NCBI RefSeq assembly: GCF_022581195.2
Contig: NC_061463.1
Span: forward strand, 3,224,001-3,288,000
Reading direction: 5' to 3'
DNA from: Helicoverpa zea
Taxonomy: Eukaryota; Arthropoda; Insecta; Lepidoptera; Noctuidae
Length of the DNA stretch: 64,000 nucleotides
This document shows, one piece after another, positions 12,701 through 23,700 of the stretch. The stretch's first letter is position 1, and every line of letters begins with the position of its first letter. The notes below the pieces were generated by a model. It was not told where the DNA came from, searched no databases, and saw nothing but the letters and a program-made list of their open reading frames with translations. The position numbers and the translations under genes are program-made.

Positions 12701-15700
12701 GCTTTAGATATAATCAGTGCGTCATATACCGGACTTAGTGCAAACTAAATTCTCTTTACGGCACTTAATTAATGACGTCACAATTCGCTCCAGTGTTGCC
12801 ATCACTAAGCTGATGTTACAACAACCAAAATGCAATATGTAGTAGCTTTTAGTTGGCGATTGACGGCTTGCATGAAATAGCACTTTGGTTATACAATGCG
12901 TCTTCCTGGAGATAGATATGAGCTATCGTGTAATAGATTACTTGTCCGTGCAGATTCTGCCTTGAGAGCAAACATTGATTGAAACCGTCACATATTATGT
13001 TACCTAAACGGTCGTTGTAACATTGAATCTGAATGAAACATTGACTGAACTGAAAACACTCAAGCACTAAAATTAAATCCCGTTGCAAAGTACCTAAATG
13101 AACCAATTCCAGATTCAATTAACAAAAACCTATAGTTACCTCCAAATTCAAGCATTCTCTTAATAAACAGTCGATGAAAGGGCGAGGAAAAACGCCAAAT
13201 CGATTTCAATTAAGGTGTCTAATCGATTAGCGACAGAATTATCAGCGCAAACAATAGAGTAGGTACCTAACGGCACCTCGCCTCCCTTGTCACTGGGGCT
13301 CCGGGATAATCGAGTTGAGATCAGAATAAACAGCCGGCTTTGTAGGCCTTCCCGAAATATGGCCTAATTGATGTGCATTTAATCTGTTAGTACAAACACT
13401 GAGATAGTTCGGATTAGACTGAAACCTGTAGATTTAGGAGCTGTTACCCATAAACTACAAACCCACCCCTTAAATGTAAATCTGTTTATTTTTAAATGTG
13501 TCGGAGCAAATTGCCTGAACATTTAACAAAAATAAATTCACCAACCCCTCGTCCAAATTCGTTCACAAACAACTCAATGGCAAAAAAGTTAAATCCAAAA
13601 CTCCCAATGCCAATTTCCGTACAAAAAACGGAATAACAGCTCTCAAACATCAAGATCAACATAAATAACGTTATAATTCTTTTTAAATTTATTACACAAT
13701 TTATTCCCACCTGGCCCCATTCCCGTCCATTTGGTACCGTCACCCTAACTTGGGCCGATCGTCGCCCAATAAAACACCTCATTCTATGGAGATCCCTACA
13801 GATACGATCTTTGCGTTCCCGTACACTTTATTGGGTAAATAATACCGCTTTGTCCCCTTGTAATTGTTTCCCTTTTCTCGCCCTTTATTACGATGATTCA
13901 GGGTTTATTAAAAGAATTTGTTTCGCCTAATTAGGTTTTTTTTAACGTGTTTAAATTTCGGTTGATTGTAAATTGAGCTTGTTTTTGTAAACGTACAAAT
14001 TGTTTTGTTTGAGAATTTAATACGATTAGTTCTCAGAAGCAGCTTTTAATTTTAGCTTCAAGAGTTAATAAATACACCGCGTCTAAGTTCATCTTAAGAG
14101 AGATGAATGAATGCAAATAGAGTTGTGGTACAACCGTGCTTAATTAAGCGAGTGCAAATTTAATTCCATCTTAGAGTTTTTCCGCAAGACATACTAAGAT
14201 TAATTTTAGTGCTTGGGAGAGACTCGTGATGTTCATGTAGTAGTTTAGCTTTTAGCTCACGTGTGCCTGCTGGCTGTCCTGTTTACGTTAAATGCAGCAT
14301 CTATCGAACACCTGCGCGCCGATCTATAGCGAGGACATGACCGTAATGTATTGCCAACTTAGGAACAGCATTACGAGACTTTTCGGTAATGGAGTGCTCC
14401 GTAATTGTGTTACGAACTTTTGTCTAAGACATCCGAACGTATTATTGTATCGTAAACCTACTACCGATCATTTCCACACGTTCCTAAAGTTTATTTTCTT
14501 AACAAAAACTGTAGCTGTGTTCACTTCAGTGGATGATAATTAAATAAGTAAACTGCATCTGAGAATCCAATAACAGTGCAATCTGAGAAATGCAATATGT
14601 TGGGATTTAATTAAAACAAACCCTTGCCGGTAGTATAAATACTGCAGCAAATGCCGACACAGGTTAAAAAGAAAATATTGATAGCACCTGAATGTTGGAA
14701 AACAGAACAACTGTCTTAATTAATACAAAAAAAAAAACCATCTAATACTAACTTGGTTCGAACATTGCCTCTTTTAGCAGAAAATGTTTGATTTATCCAG
14801 ATTTTAATTAAAAACCATCGTCAGCCACCCCCATCCTTAATATATTCTATCAAAATGCAAAATGAAGTATTTCGCCGAGTGTTAAAACAAGTGAATATCG
14901 AGCTCTCCGAATTCAAGCTCTCCAAGATGGAAATATTTTGGAATATTCCAGAAGGTAATAATTTGTATGCGTGTCTCTTCGATGGCACTCTATTGGCAAT
15001 ATCTTAAATTGATATTTGACACAGTATAGCCTCCCGAGTTCTCATGTGACTTTTACGACTATCTTTATTTCCCTTAAATATACATTAGCTGGTACCTATT
15101 TTGAGTGTATGTATATTTTTTTCCGTTTTGGATCGACGGTCCCGACAGCTTCCATATATTGATGAGTAATTTAGATATTGATGCTGGCGCGCTGGGAATG
15201 TGATCTCGGTACTCTGACATTTTGCTAAGAAAGATTGTTATTGAGGATATGTTGGGAGGAAAATTTTCCATTTATAATTTAAGCGTATCCGTGTAGAAAA
15301 TATACCTGAAAAATTCCCCGGGAGAGATGTTCAAAATGATCATTGGCAGTATTATTTTCAGCTATTCAAGTTTCTTATCTTAGGTAATATACATTTTAGA
15401 GAACGTAACTCATTCGTTTTCCGTCGTTCTTGCTCCAAAATCCTAGATTGTACCAACATTTTGCTGAGTCATGCATGTTGCGAATCCATGTTTTACGTTG
15501 CAAGTCAGGTACTAGGTACGTCTAGACATGTAAACCGACTCCAAGACTTACGGTTGGAAATTTAAAGTGCTCATAAACATCGCAATCGATTACTCCCGAG
15601 TCTTAGGAAGCCACGCGAGCCTTGCAAATCACAAACTATATGCGCCTTACGTTGCAACTTGGTCACAGTTTCGGCTGTACTTCCTTACCTTTCTTCCTTT

Positions 15701-16256
15701 GTTGGCAGAGTGAGAGAGGGTTACCTTCTGTTAATTTTTACTCAATTCTCGGCGAACACATTAAGTTAATTCGTTCCTGAGCTCGTGCACTCAACAGTAA
15801 GTTAGGAAGAACGTGAGATGAGAATGGTTCTTACGTTTTGTGTTCCTAAGGTTTTCTATTTGTTATTTGATTATTGTTTATGGGCCGAAAACGGACCTTT
15901 TTGCACAAAGAGGAGGAAAGGAGTTTCAGGCGGCGGAGGTTGCTTGTTTACTTTATAAAGAATATTTTATTCACCGAACTTGGGCTGTTTTTAATAATTA
16001 TTATCTCGTGCGTGATTTTTGCTTAAGTACTCTAATATTTATCTCTGTGTCAGTATTATTAAAAGTCACTACGCTTCAAAATGAGTACAATTCTTGATAC
16101 TCTTTAAGGCAAATACCAATAAAAGTGTCGAGTCACGCTGTCAATCACCTATTACTCTATGAATGTATTAACACCTAATGGTTCCCGGGCCACTGAACTC
16201 GGCTTTCAATATTTTATTTGAACAACGAAATTGTATTTCGTATTGCTTTTGAAATT
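9753..16256. other. long stretch without recognised gene
   Basis: AT-rich DNA with no recognised coding region, RNA gene or transposon. The longest open frame is 116 codons (10671-11021, minus), with hydrophobic, low-complexity composition and no motif. Others (12849-13118 and 13492-13782, both minus) likewise resemble nothing I know. Confidence 0.5.
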
Positions 16257-16260
16257 TTCC

Positions 16261-16289
16261 TGTTTATAGTCATTCAGAGAATGTTTATA
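16261..16289. repeat. near-tandem duplicate of the MITE outer end
   Basis: GTTTATAGTCATTCAGAGAATG immediately precedes GTTTATAGTCGGCCATTCAGAGAATG. The two copies are identical apart from four bases (CGGC) missing in the outer one. This could be a footprint of an earlier or aborted insertion, or replication slippage at the MITE end. Confidence 0.55.
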
Positions 16290-16511
16290 GTCGGCCATTC
16301 AGAGAATGCGTTCCTGACACGTCGCGATTGAACTGACGACGTAATAACATTCATTGATTATTGATATAATAATGTTGTTTTAATGCTCCTCAATTGTTAA
16401 AACGGTAAACAACCAGCAAAAATATTTTTATCGTAACTGCAACGCCATTGCAAAGTTACGTCGTCAGTTCAATCGCGACGTGTCAGGAACGCATTCTCTG
16501 AATGGCCGAAC
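16290..16511. mobile_element. MITE with perfect 54-bp terminal inverted repeats
   Basis: Bases 16291-16344 are the exact reverse complement of 16456-16509 (54 of 54). The outer end reads TCGGCCATTCAGAGAATGCG. One further base each side (G at 16290, C at 16511) pairs if a single T indel is allowed, and TATA flanks both sides (16286-16289 and 16512-16515), a candidate target-site duplication. The 111-bp centre is AT-rich and non-coding. Length (~222 bp) and absence of any frame make it a non-autonomous element. Perfect arms suggest recent insertion or strong sequence homogeneity. It lies about 80 bp upstream of the reverse transcriptase frame. Confidence 0.8.
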
Positions 16512-16566
16512 TATAATGTCATACATATGACACCTGTCACTTAAGTATTTGTTTCTTAAATATTTT

Positions 16567-18553
16567 AAATAAAGAATAAAAACAGCTTCTTAATTTCAGC
16601 CCCTTCAGCTGGGTTACGGCTCAAGAGGGGGCTGCGAGGCTGCCGTGCACGCGTTATCGACCTATTTAAATTGTGGCAAAGGAGAGGTCATTATGAAGGT
16701 TGACATAAAGAATGCCTTTAATTCAGTCAATAGGGACACCTTGCTGGCAGAAACGAAAAAAGAGTTACCCCAAATTTACAGTTTTATTTGGCAATGCTAC
16801 AGACATCCATCTAAATTACTATATCAGGACAACCTTCTGGAATCTTCTGTTGGCTGTCAGCAGGGTGACCCACTCGGGCCTGTGATTTTCAGTTTAGCCA
16901 TAAACCCTATAATTCGGCAGCTAAATTCGGAATTTAACGTTTGGTATCTTGATGACGGAACCTTGCGGGGAACGGGGGGCAAAGTAGATACAGTACTTGG
17001 TGATTTTTCTTTGCTCCAAAACAAATTTCAAGAAATAGGTCTAAATTTAAATTACTCCAAATGCGAACTTTTTGTACCGGACAATACTGACAGACAAGAC
17101 ACACTTTCAAAATTCAATGCAATAGCCCCGGATATTAAATTAATTGATAAGGACTCTCTTTGTCTCCTTGGTTCCCCAATATATGAAAATTCATTTTCGA
17201 ATTTTATTCAGGACAAAATACAAAATTTCAATCATATTTCGGAAAGGCTGCTCCAAATTAACATGCACTCAGCCATCACAATCATTAGATATTGTTGTTT
17301 TGGCCCAAAATTAACATACTATTTGCGCGCTTCCACTCTATGGAAGCACACAAACCTTTTGGAACAACTTGACAAAATTATTAGACACACATTAACATCA
17401 ATTTTAAATGTGGCCTTGGACGACCGAGCCTGGATTCAGGCTACTCTTCCCGTTCGCATGGGAGGGCTTGGCGTCCGCAAAATTTCAAGTATTAGCCTAC
17501 CGGCCTTTATATCCTCCGTCCATGGTACTGAGCAATTGACCAGGAAAATTCTTCCTATCACACTGGCCAATTGCGAGGTACCATGTCTGACTGAGGCTGT
17601 AGAGGCTTGGAAAATCACCTGCCCGAATACTGATCCACCCGTCAACCCGTCCTCCCAGAGACAGTGGGATGAGCCGCTCTGCAGAGTTATACGGAATAAT
17701 CTGCTAAATACGTCAATTTCTTCTGCAGAGCGAGCGCGCCTTCTGGCTGTGGGCGAATGGGAGTCGGGTCTATGGCTTCTGGCACTTCCGTCGTCAAACA
17801 TAGGCACATTGTTTGACGACACCACTTTCCGGCTTGCTGTTTGCTTGCGTTTGGGTGCTCCGTGCTGCTCTCCTCACCGCTGCCACTGTGGCGAAGCTGT
17901 CAGCAGCCTTGGACACCACGGCTTGTCGTGCAGCCGCAGCGCGGGACGATTTGCACGGCATGCGAATATCAATGACATAATCCGTCGCGCTCTTGTTGCC
18001 GTAGGCGTTCCAGCCATATTAGAACCCAGTGGTCTGGCACGCGACGATGGCAAGAGACCAGACGGTATGTCGTTGTTCCCGTGGAAGATGGGTAGGTCTT
18101 TAGTATGGGACGCGACTTGTGTCGATACTCTTGCACCATCTCACCTTCCTAGCTCGGCGCGATGTGCTGGTTCCGCTGCTGCGGCTGCAGAGAACCTCAA
18201 ACGGCGCAAATATAGCACCCTGGTTGGTAACTATACCTTTGAGCCGTTTGGGGTTGAAACCCTCGGGCCGTGGGGTCCAAGTGCTCATCTGCTTTTTAAA
18301 GATCTAGCAAAGCGACTTGCTGACACTTCAAGTGACCCAAAGGCTGGTTTTTATTTTGGTCAAAAATTAAGCATTGCCATCCAACGTGGCAATGCTGCCA
18401 GCCTCTTGGGTACACTCCCGGTGGGCAGCGATGAGGAGTTTTTTGATGCCATTTTTTAGTTGTATATATGTATAAATAAGGCTTTTTTTTTACGTCATGT
18501 AAATATTTTGTCAGTTAAAAATAACACGAAATAAAAAATAAACGCTTCTTTAT
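16567..18553 (+). mobile_element. probable 5'-truncated non-LTR retrotransposon insertion
   Basis: The reverse transcriptase frame is bracketed by similar AT-rich stretches: 16567-16594 (AAATAAAGAATAAAAACAGC then TTCTTAAT) and 18529-18553 (AAATAAAAAATAAACGCTTC then TTTAT). They align with only a few mismatches and a 2-3 base gap, so they could be a decayed target-site duplication. If so, the insert is about 16595-18528: truncated at the start of the reverse transcriptase palm and ending in a short AT-rich 3' tail with no long poly(A). Both flanks are low complexity, so chance similarity is possible. Confidence 0.4.
16600..18459 (+). CDS. reverse transcriptase with C-terminal CCHC and restriction-like endonuclease region (5'-incomplete)
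   Basis: An uninterrupted 619-codon frame, counted from the proline at 16600. It would copy element RNA into DNA and nick the chromosomal target. Reverse transcriptase motifs appear in order: QLGYGSRGGCEAAVHA (residues ~4-19), VDIKNAFNSV with the catalytic Asp at 35, CQQGDPLGP (86-94) and YLDD (116-119) with the catalytic Asp pair. After a thumb-like region comes a CHC...GHH...C zinc knuckle (Cys 428 and 430, His 439, Cys 444), then LEP (Glu 475), KRPDG (Asp 488) and VWDATCVDT (Asp 504). That spacing fits the PD-(D/E)XK nuclease of endonuclease-last non-LTR elements. The upstream fingers region is absent: a stop lies at 16591-16593 and AG at 16598-16599 could be a splice acceptor. There is no good start codon; the first in-frame ATG (16693) is already inside the palm. 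Clade unassigned. Confidence 0.85.
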   Translation, partial: PLQLGYGSRGGCEAAVHALSTYLNCGKGEVIMKVDIKNAFNSVNRDTLLAETKKELPQIYSFIWQCYRHPSKLLYQDNLLESSVGCQQGDPLGPVIFSLAINPIIRQLNSEFNVWYLDDGTLRGTGGKVDTVLGDFSLLQNKFQEIGLNLNYSKCELFVPDNTDRQDTLSKFNAIAPDIKLIDKDSLCLLGSPIYENSFSNFIQDKIQNFNHISERLLQINMHSAITIIRYCCFGPKLTYYLRASTLWKHTNLLEQLDKIIRHTLTSILNVALDDRAWIQATLPVRMGGLGVRKISSISLPAFISSVHGTEQLTRKILPITLANCEVPCLTEAVEAWKITCPNTDPPVNPSSQRQWDEPLCRVIRNNLLNTSISSAERARLLAVGEWESGLWLLALPSSNIGTLFDDTTFRLAVCLRLGAPCCSPHRCHCGEAVSSLGHHGLSCSRSAGRFARHANINDIIRRALVAVGVPAILEPSGLARDDGKRPDGMSLFPWKMGRSLVWDATCVDTLAPSHLPSSARCAGSAAAAAENLKRRKYSTLVGNYTFEPFGVETLGPWGPSAHLLFKDLAKRLADTSSDPKAGFYFGQKLSIAIQRGNAASLLGTLPVGSDEEFFDAIF

Positions 18554-18648
18554 TGTTTTTCTCATGGTAAAAAGGAGAAGACTAAAAAGGCACATTAATC
18601 TCAGTTTTGATATAAATTAGGTACACAGATTTAAGCACAATAGCTTTT
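18460..18648 (+). other. AT-rich 3' flank of the reverse transcriptase
   Basis: A T-run (18483-18491) and several AATAAA-like hexamers around 18529-18541 follow the stop codon. They could act in 3'-end formation, but such hexamers are frequent in this AT-rich DNA. No coding region is seen. Confidence 0.35.
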
Positions 18649-19010
18649 TTATTTAGACCTCTTAAATTTTCTTGCATTGTACCTTATATCATCTGGGCAT
18701 AACTTGTACCCGTTAATTTCTCAATACAGAAACCGAGCTTCACGACCAATTTTAAAACGGGTGATTTTGGGCAATAACTTGGGTGCACCATCATGAATTT
18801 TATAGTAGTTAATGGCTGCAGGTTTACTAGTACAAAATACAATTTAAACGTAAAGCTATAAGCTGGGAACGTGAAGTAATGCAGCGGTCGATAGTTCTGC
18901 CAACAGGAATCACTAAGTTCCTTTGATATTGGATACGGCTTTCTGAAGTTACTCGTTTTCCTTGATCCAGCTTTGAGATGTTATAGACGGTTGTGTTACT
19001 TCTATCTTAA
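18649..19010 (-). pseudogene. possible decayed protein-coding fragment, unknown family
   Basis: Read on the minus strand, about 52 codons (roughly 19005-18840, for example KRVTSESRIQYQRNLVIPVG) run open. They are followed in another frame by about 60 codons ending at a stop (18651-18649), containing KPAAINYYKIHDGAPKLLPK and NGYKLCPDDIRYNARK, with one in-frame TGA. Residue composition is balanced (Pro, Gly, Asp, Arg), unlike typical chance translations here, and AATAAA overlaps the stop. A frame change plus an internal stop would make it a pseudogene. I do not recognise the family. A second minus-strand frame is also open through part of this interval, so chance remains a real alternative. Confidence 0.3.
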
Positions 19011-20300
19011 GGTTTTTGTTTCATGGTGACATCGAGAACCGTGCTTTTTTGGCGTATCTGCATTTGTTTAAGTTTCTGCTCTGTATTATATACATAGTAG
19101 AATTTTCAAGAGATAATTATGATAACGATAGGTACATAAGAATTTGCCTAATCATAGCAACGAAAAAATATCTTCAACGAATCTCAACATTTTTACCAAA
19201 AAACATGTTTAGTTGTTAAAAAATTTCAACAAGACTAATTTTTTCACGAAAGTATGTTCTCTTTTATACATCCTTATTTTTATTTTTGGCCATGTTTCCT
19301 CATCATGGCTCATGGCGCTTCGTACATCTACCAGGGCTTATTAGCACAGGCTTGCGTTTATGAGTAAACGGTGTGCGCTATTTTCTTTGCAAGTAAACTT
19401 CAGTAGAAATAGGTTAAAATAACGTTCGCCCGGCTTACCTGGCGTTAGTTGAGATAAGAACGGGGTTTTTAATAGTGTCTGCCACGTTTTTATAAGCCCG
19501 CAATGGGTTTGCTGGAACCCCTGCCGTTAGATTAATTTTGAAATATTTTGTTTGTAGTTATTAGTTTGCAGTGATTGTCATGATTTTGTAACGTTGTTTG
19601 GTTGTAAAAAAGCCTATTTTTAATTAGTTAAGTACTAAGAAAATTTGAAATTGAGAGATCACATAAATATTATACTCGTCTTGTGGCCTTTGCCTAACGT
19701 AATACATAACATACAGTAAAGTTACCTTGATCTAGCTGCTTGTCTACTAGCTCAGTCCTTCTACACTTCCCTCTGAGATGTCATTTAAATACACAATACC
19801 AACATTCCCAGACAGGCCATACCAATACGCGCTTAATAATTAAATCACGACTGTCAACACAGACGCTCATATTAAAAACCTCTAATTCTCGCACAGACTG
19901 AAATCCCGGAGAGACCGAGAATAAAGGAATAGTTCCCGCTACCGGACCATTACTTATGAAATATCCCGTATTATTACGCAGCTTAGTTCCCCCCGTTTTT
20001 ATTAGAAATCCTAGACGTCTAGAATCTACGTAGAATTCCTTTTTGAGTATGACAGATGGCTTTTGTTCACATGGCTTGAAATATTATTTATTTCCTAACG
20101 TGCTTTGTAAAGGTATGTGTTTGATGTCTAGATTCTGATTGTGATATCATTTGGTATGTAAATGAGATTAATTAAGGCTGGCTGAAATATTAATTTTTGA
20201 CCCTTGAAAATTATGAAGCGGTTTTATTTAGCTACTGGTTTAGTAATCATACGAGAAGAATATGTTTAGTGCTCTCAACTTTTGGCTAGGTATCGGAACT
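19011..20300. other. stretch without recognised gene
   Basis: AT-rich sequence. I see no coding region, RNA gene, inverted repeat or known dispersed repeat. Confidence 0.5.
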
Positions 20301-20304
20301 CTAT

Positions 20305-20782
20305 TTAACTGATAAAGAACAACATATCTAAAATTAAAAAAGCAAATGACATGTAACAGTGCAGAGGATCAATTTTAAAAGTATTGAGGTTACATATCGA
20401 TGTATATATATTTAACGCAAATCTTTTTTCTTCTGTGACATTGGCCTTATTCCCACAGATCTCGCGACAGCATTGACAAAGGTTCTCTGTGAAGTGGCTC
20501 CGCAGATAAAGATCTCTCATTTCCAAAACATGTATAATAGAATAGTACGTCATCTGAGCCATGTTTTTACATCTAAAAGAAAATTCTTTGCCAAGAGATG
20601 AAGAGACTGTCTTTGACATTTATGTGGATCCAAACGTTTGATATTTTTGTATTATTATGCTCATTAAGTACTGTATTTTTGTATGAGGAAGCTTTGGTGC
20701 TGCAAAGGAATCAGTTCTTAGGAATAATTCAGGCCATAGAACGTAAAGATACTTTTGAATATATTGAAGAAAACTTACCTTA
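20305..20782. other. ORF-dense segment, coding status unclear
   Basis: The minus strand holds a 104-codon open frame (20619-20305), with a cysteine-rich stretch ENLCQCCREICGN. The plus strand shows overlapping open pieces in different frames: one containing DIGLIPTDLATALTKVLCEV (~20424-20600), a short piece SLPRDEETVFDIYVDPNV, and a 61-codon frame at 20598-20783 (FLYEEALVLQRN). Both strands being open means at least one side is a shadow. The plus-strand pieces could be a broken gene and the minus ORF its complement, or all may be chance. No family is recognised. Confidence 0.2.
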
Positions 20783-20783
20783 A

Positions 20784-23700
20784 GAGGGACACAATTACAT
20801 CAGCTTGTATTAATATGTCTTGTAATAATATCTAATTTGACAAGCAATGACACAGAAAATGATAAAAAGTTTAGTGCTGTGAGGGGAAACAAAAAATAGT
20901 TTTATGTCAAGCGTTTGTTTTATTACGACAATAGACAGTCGTTATATGTGCCGTCATATCTCCCCTTACTCCCCTTAGCTACTTCACGGGAGATATGAAT
21001 ATAGCAGAATTTTATTGTAAAATGTTGTTGCTGTGTGAAATAGGTCATAGGCTTAGAAATTGTTTGAGAAAAGTTGCATTTTTTACATCGTATAAAGTAC
21101 CGATATGTGATTCTGGTTTTATCAAAGACAAGCAGCAAAGCTAAATATTAGCGCCATAAATAATTTTACAGATACATAATCTGTATACATATTGCAAGGA
21201 CGGTCGGTAGAATGGTAATTCTTCAACGTTCGTTTAGTGAGGAATAAACAAACTTGTTTTGAACTTAGACTAGACTCTACCTTTTTTGCAATTCAAGGAT
21301 CGTAAGCACGTCATTACGTATGTACGCGCCATGTAAAACTTCCACTCAGTATTTATCATCTGCTTTATTAACAGCAGTGTTTTAGCAATTCAAATGGCCA
21401 CTATCCAGCTTTACGTAGGATTTTTGTGAGAAATATCTTTAGTTTTAATTAAAACTTAGCGTTGGTTTTACGTGAATCATATTCAGCTTCGGACGGTGTG
21501 TAACGTCCCCCAAAAGAGACATTCGCGCTTCCAGTTTTTGTTATATCTACAGTCTACTATGAAATTGTGCCGGAAAGATTTTTGCTAAAAGAATTTCACG
21601 GTATTAAAACTGTCATTTTTTACGTTTTCAAAACGCGTTGATGGATTAAAATGGTGATACTACGTAGAAAATTAAATTAAATTGAATTTTTGGTATTGAG
21701 GTAGCCGGTGGAATGTAAACGATTTTTATTTTAATAATGTTTGTTGAAATATTTCGTTGGCGTATTTCTGCAAACAAGTATTAAAGTACCACCGCTTACT
21801 GAGACCTAAAGCAGTTAGCTAATGTACCAAATTACTTGACAACCATAATCCGAAATTAAATGAGGGGCATATCGATTAAACTCGTATAATGAAACAAATC
21901 TTAGCTCCCTAAATTCCAACTGTGAGTGGTCCTTGCCAAACAAAGGGTCTGCCCAATTGTTGTCAAATGAAGATTCAATTGGCCCACAATAAATTAGTTA
22001 CCCATCGCCTCGGCCGGTCCTCAATTTACAGTCACATGGAGCTCATTGTGTACCGAAGGTTCCGTACATCTGTACACTGGCTTTATTGTTCCTTGGAATT
22101 TGGTACGGCTGCGTTTAATTGGTATTTCCTAGTTTATCGATAAGTTGCGTTGTGCATATCGATTACACCCCTACGCGTTTTCGGGTGTATTATAGAATAT
22201 AGAATTAATTCATATAGAGGTTACGTATTGGAAAACGCGGGTGTGCTGTTGAATGGGAAATTTGGTGCGGGCTTTCGTTCCTCAGTTTTATCACAATCAC
22301 TATGCCGCAGTGGTGAAGCTACTTCAGCGCTAAGGATTAAGGAATTGAATTCCAGAAGTTAGGTCTTGGATTCTTCAGTTTACATGAGAACGCTGTAATT
22401 TAATTTCTAAAAAATCTTGTAGGTATGTTATCAGTCGAAAGAAGAATTTTTTTTTATATCAGCACAGCCAAGTTCGATCAGCCATTTGAATAAACCTCAT
22501 AACGCGTTCCTCCTTATCTTGGAAAGACACCTGGACGCATTGTTACATCTCAAGTTAAATCTCGAATGCGGGGACTTTCGAGTTTGCCCAGTCAAATGCT
22601 CCGAGTGACATCGGCCATTATTGCCTTCGTACAAACATTATCTACTGGCTTACCCGGCTTAAGTATAGAGCCTTTGTGAACCGGCCCGCAATGAACCGTA
22701 AGGGTTGCCATCCTGAATAGTTTAAACTATAAATTGTAATGTTTGCTATTGTGTGAACGTCGCTGTTTTTGCGAATGTCTGGGGCTCTTGGCTCAAACGT
22801 ATTTTTGGTGTTTCCAAGAAGTGGGTGTGAATGTACGCATTTAAATTAATTTACTACGAATGTGGTGTTATTTTGTTTTGGTAAAGAATAAACAAAGTAC
22901 TCCGTTTCATAAGGTTAATCTTTAAGATTATAAGAAGAACGAGTATTTTTTCTGACATTTCCGAAATATGCACATCATGGTAATAAATTAAGGGGGCCCG
23001 TGTAATATAAGCTTCGCTTCTCTCCTTAATCTTTTTTCCTTCATTTGATCGAAACAAAAAATGTCACGCATATTTACAACATTTCTTGGAAATTGCGTAA
23101 AATATCGCCAAGCACGCAAACAAGCGATACGTACGTTCATCTCGCAAATGATATAAAACAGAATTTCGTAACAGGCAACCCGACACCTGTGCTGCCAACA
23201 TAAAACACATATATCTACCTAAAAGATAAAAAATACACCTAAGCTTTCCGCCCCAGTGTTCTCAGATCCCTGATAATTTATCACCTCTATGTCTATATGA
23301 ATAGGGTTCATAAAAGCCTCATCGGAATTGCCAAGTGCGGTGAAAAATATCTTATTTGAATATCCCAGCGCGGGGGAAATGGATCGGATAACCGTGGAAC
23401 TTTTAACTGAAATAATATTGTCGTTTGTACTAGAAGGTCCTCGGCTTACCATTGTTGCGTCTGCTTTCTTCTATTTCTAATGGCTCTAATTTTTGTGCGA
23501 AAGAAAGAACTTTTAACAGCGGGCAGAAGCGATGCTTTTATTTTTTCAGAGCTCGTTTTTCAGGTATTAATTAACATGACAAGTTTTTCAATTCGCTGGT
23601 TGTTCTGAAAGTGTATTTATTTTTACAGTAGAGAAAGTTGAAAAATACTGGGTGTGTTGAGTGTAGAGTAGCTACTTTTATCAATGTGGCTACTATTTAT

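Noticed and set aside
17436..17825. 129-codon minus-strand open frame
   Set aside because: It lies fully opposite the reverse transcriptase frame in its GC-rich half; a shadow of the real coding strand with no motif.
18100..18307. 62-codon frames on both strands
   Set aside because: Both overlap the nuclease region of the reverse transcriptase in other frames and carry no motif.
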